Source: Calditrichota bacterium
Lineage (GTDB): Bacteria > Zhuqueibacterota > Zhuqueibacteria > Thermofontimicrobiales > Thermofontimicrobiaceae
DNA: 43,422 nt
Direction of reading: 5' to 3'
NCBI GenBank assembly: GCA_013152715.1
Contig: JAADFU010000001.1
Coordinates: 1 to 43,422, forward strand
In this document: in pieces, positions 41,521-43,422 of the stretch
Layout: each line of letters opens with the position of its first letter
Numbering within the stretch: position 1 is the first letter of the stretch
The notes under the pieces: generated by a model
Database searches by the model: none
Told to the model about the DNA's origin: nothing
The model's input: only the letters and a program-made list of their open reading frames with translations
Made by a program: the position numbers and the translations under genes

Positions 41521-43026
41521 ATGGTTTATTTTAGAACAATATTTTTAATTTTTTTTCTCTTGGTCAGTTTGCCATTAAAGCCGACTGTGGCGCAAGAAGC
41601 TCGTATCTTCGTGAAAAGACTCAATCAGACGCGCCAGAAACTGAATTTTGCGCGAGACATCCAGACAACCGCCAATAACCCGGAAGCGGGCAGACTTATC
41701 CGCATGGCTGACGTAAACCTCCGACGGGCGGCAGATGCCGCGCGAAATCTTCGGCGCTTTATAGCCGCTCGAAAATTGCGCAAGGCGGACAATGCTGTAA
41801 ATTCCGCATTAAAAATTTTATTCCGGGAAAATATCACCAACCGCCGGCGCAAGCTGGAAAATCTCATTGGGGAAGCCGGGCAATTGACTCAAACCCATGA
41901 AAGCCCGGAAGCGCGACAATTGTTTGAGCAAGGACTGAAAAATAGAGATTTAGCTGTTAATTCTTTGAAAAATAATGATTTCAAGCAAGCGCTTTTTTAT
42001 TATAACAAAGCAGTTTTTTTGTTGCGAAAATCAATCACCGTGGCACGAAATGAAGATAAATCGACGGCGCAATTGGCAGAAGATGAAGCCTATCGCTTTG
42101 ATCAATTTTATCAGAAAAACAAGCAGGTTTTGCCGAAATCATCCAATCCGGCGGTAAGAAAAAATACAAATCTGGCTCTGAAAATAGCAAACAAAGCTGA
42201 TCAGGCTCGTCGTAACGGTGAATTTCAGCAAGCGATTGACTATTACCATCAAGCGACACGGCTCATGTCGCGGGCTTTAAACATCGCAACGGGAAAAGGC
42301 GGACTGACAGAGACACGCGCGGATGAGGAAGTGGCTTTGCTCGACGAATTAGTCGAAAATCTGGAAAGCCAGCTCACGCCTGAAAACAGCGACGAAATGA
42401 CAAATTTTTTATTCAGCCAGATAAAATTGCTTCAGGAAAATGCGCATGTTTTTTTGAAAGATCAAAAATCAGACGAAGCAATCAAGAACGCTTCCATGGC
42501 GCGGAATCTGGCGGAGCGATTGTTAAAAAAAATGAGAAAACCAAGTGGAGGAAAAAAGCCTTCAATCGCGATAGCCTTAACTGATCTGGAAGATCATATT
42601 CGACAAATTGAACCACAGGTGACGCAGGACACAGACACTGAAGTGAAAATTTTGTTAAATTATGCCAAAACAGGATGGCGAAAAGCACAGACAGCAGCCA
42701 ATAATAATAATTTTTTATTAGCACTCGAGGTAATTGACATGGCAGAGAACTTATTAAATTCGGCGGATCAGATGATAAACGACAACGCACCACAAATTTC
42801 CCAGCAAAAATTGAAAGAGCGAATCGACAAATTGAATAAGTTAGTTGCCGAAAACCGCCTCAAAGTCGAGCGGGCCAAAAATAACCGCACAGAATTTCAT
42901 TTCAATCAGGCGGAAAACATGCTCCAGTTGGCGCAGGAAAACTATGACAAAGGATTTTTTCATGTGGCAAATGCTTTTTTGCAATTAGGAGCAAATCACA
43001 TCAGAAAAATAGGCAGAATAAATTAA
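41521..43026 (+). CDS. Secreted protein of six helical repeats
   Basis: I do not recognise a named family in this 501-residue protein. Residues 1-25 are a signal peptide (to VAQE). The rest consists of six diverged helical units of about 65-75 residues at roughly 35-100, 108-175, 190-256, 272-338, 350-418 and 432-497. Each has a starting helix, a segment with Asn/Ser-Pro-Glu, and an end helix with a pattern like (N)xxFxxALxxxxxAxxLLxxA. The pattern is TPR-like but longer. No catalytic residue is visible. It is a likely periplasmic scaffold. The stop overlaps the convergent gene's stop by four bases. Confidence 0.8.
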   Translation: MVYFRTIFLIFFLLVSLPLKPTVAQEARIFVKRLNQTRQKLNFARDIQTTANNPEAGRLIRMADVNLRRAADAARNLRRFIAARKLRKADNAVNSALKILFRENITNRRRKLENLIGEAGQLTQTHESPEARQLFEQGLKNRDLAVNSLKNNDFKQALFYYNKAVFLLRKSITVARNEDKSTAQLAEDEAYRFDQFYQKNKQVLPKSSNPAVRKNTNLALKIANKADQARRNGEFQQAIDYYHQATRLMSRALNIATGKGGLTETRADEEVALLDELVENLESQLTPENSDEMTNFLFSQIKLLQENAHVFLKDQKSDEAIKNASMARNLAERLLKKMRKPSGGKKPSIAIALTDLEDHIRQIEPQVTQDTDTEVKILLNYAKTGWRKAQTAANNNNFLLALEVIDMAENLLNSADQMINDNAPQISQQKLKERIDKLNKLVAENRLKVERAKNNRTEFHFNQAENMLQLAQENYDKGFFHVANAFLQLGANHIRKIGRIN

Positions 43027-43422
43027 TTTTCAAACTTTTCTTCAGTAACATAAAAATAAGGCGCCTGCAAAATAGCGAGCCCGATTTGAGACCTTCCACT
43101 CTCGAGGTAAGAATCATAAGGCACATCGCGATTTTCTCCCCCGCCATAGCCTTCATACCACAGAAAATATTTCCCGGCAATCTTTTCCACTGTGGTAAAC
43201 CAAATCGCTCCTTCGTCCCAATTTCCGCGATCGCCACGAGAGAAAATCGGGTTATGCGGGAACTTTTTCCAGTGAATCAAATCTCTCGAAATTGCCAGCC
43301 CGGCATGTTCCGGGTAGTCGTCATGCTCACCAGAGCCACAATAAATCATGTGAAATAAATCGCCTTCGCGAAAAATTCGCGGCGTTTCCACAGTATGGCT
43401 TTCCCAGCAATTTTCACCCCCG
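43023..43422 (-). CDS. Beta-propeller glycosidase (GH43/GH130-like), partial at window edge
   Basis: The gene runs off the window; 132 codons are visible, and the frame stays open through CWESHTVETPRIF to the last base. The chain reads GLAISRDLIHWKKFPHNPIFSRGDRGNWDEGAIWFTTVEKIAGKYFLWYEG, the blade pattern of five-bladed propeller hydrolases or phosphorylases. WDEGAIW and METPRIF are typical of this fold. The start is outside, so the catalytic set and subfamily cannot be judged. Confidence 0.7.
   Translation of the reverse strand, partial: GGENCWESHTVETPRIFREGDLFHMIYCGSGEHDDYPEHAGLAISRDLIHWKKFPHNPIFSRGDRGNWDEGAIWFTTVEKIAGKYFLWYEGYGGGENRDVPYDSYLESGRSQIGLAILQAPYFYVTEEKFEN

Noticed and set aside
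1-43422. CRISPR arrays, insertion sequences, prophage genes and rRNA
   Set aside because: No regularly spaced direct repeats, transposase or integrase motifs, phage structural genes or rRNA sequence were recognised.

Overview
This is a chromosomal stretch with about 31 protein genes and no RNA genes that I can see. It comes from a Gram-negative bacterium of the FCB group. Outer-membrane markers are plentiful: a TonB-dependent receptor, two Omp85-type barrels, a PorV/PorQ-like barrel, a DUF3078-type barrel and a YjbH-like barrel. Two secreted proteins end in FlgD-Ig-like domains of the kind used as C-terminal sorting signals in type IX secretion lineages. AT-rich intergenic DNA and the mix of families suggest a Calditrichota/KSB1-like lineage rather than a classical Bacteroidetes. 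This assignment is inference, not a database result.

Layout. 1-4715 (minus strand): coaE, a ComEC-like protein and pyruvate kinase form a tight operon. 4716-5946: a small AT-rich island holds a BECR-type toxin candidate overlapping a DUF2283 protein, then a palindrome and a decaying DUF433 gene. 6048-10702 (minus): a membrane-protein pair, then a large papain-type protease with a C-terminal sorting domain. 10976-14414 (plus): two Omp85-family barrels and rsmE. 14594-27824 (minus): a 1189-residue protein that joins a CBM9-like domain, an alpha/beta-hydrolase-like domain and an outer-membrane barrel; a rhomboid protease with a 98-residue partner; a LysM/TM protein; a PorV-like barrel with an SH3 tail and its upstream FN3 partner; a YhaM-type OB-HD nuclease; a penicillin acylase; a CxxCH lipoprotein candidate; and a YjbH-like barrel. 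28051-31190 (plus): a TonB-dependent receptor and an AcuI/YhdH-type reductase. 31340-32449 (minus): a transglutaminase-like/TPR protein. 32789-36481 (plus): a secreted GH13 enzyme with two CBM48 domains, then a secreted stand-alone fragment resembling a glycogen-debranching N-domain. 36591-37472 (minus): a TIM-barrel sugar isomerase. 37647-43026 (plus): a TPR protein, a cysteine desulfurase-selenide water dikinase (NifS-SelD) fusion, and a secreted protein of six helical repeats. At the right edge is a truncated beta-propeller glycosidase on the minus strand.

How the parts fit. The window mixes housekeeping genes (coaE, pyk, rsmE, yhaM) with envelope, secretion and secreted-glycan genes. The GH13 protein, debranching-like fragment, sugar isomerase and terminal glycosidase suggest alpha-glucan and oligosaccharide handling. 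PorV-like and sorting-domain proteins suggest an active type IX-like export route.

The most unusual items are the CBM9/hydrolase/barrel fusion, the NifS-SelD fusion with a structured leader, the secreted debranching-like fragment, and a family of short intergenic palindromes. Three of the palindromes are followed by the same ATCCGTG-type motif. I found no mobile element, CRISPR array, tRNA or rRNA.
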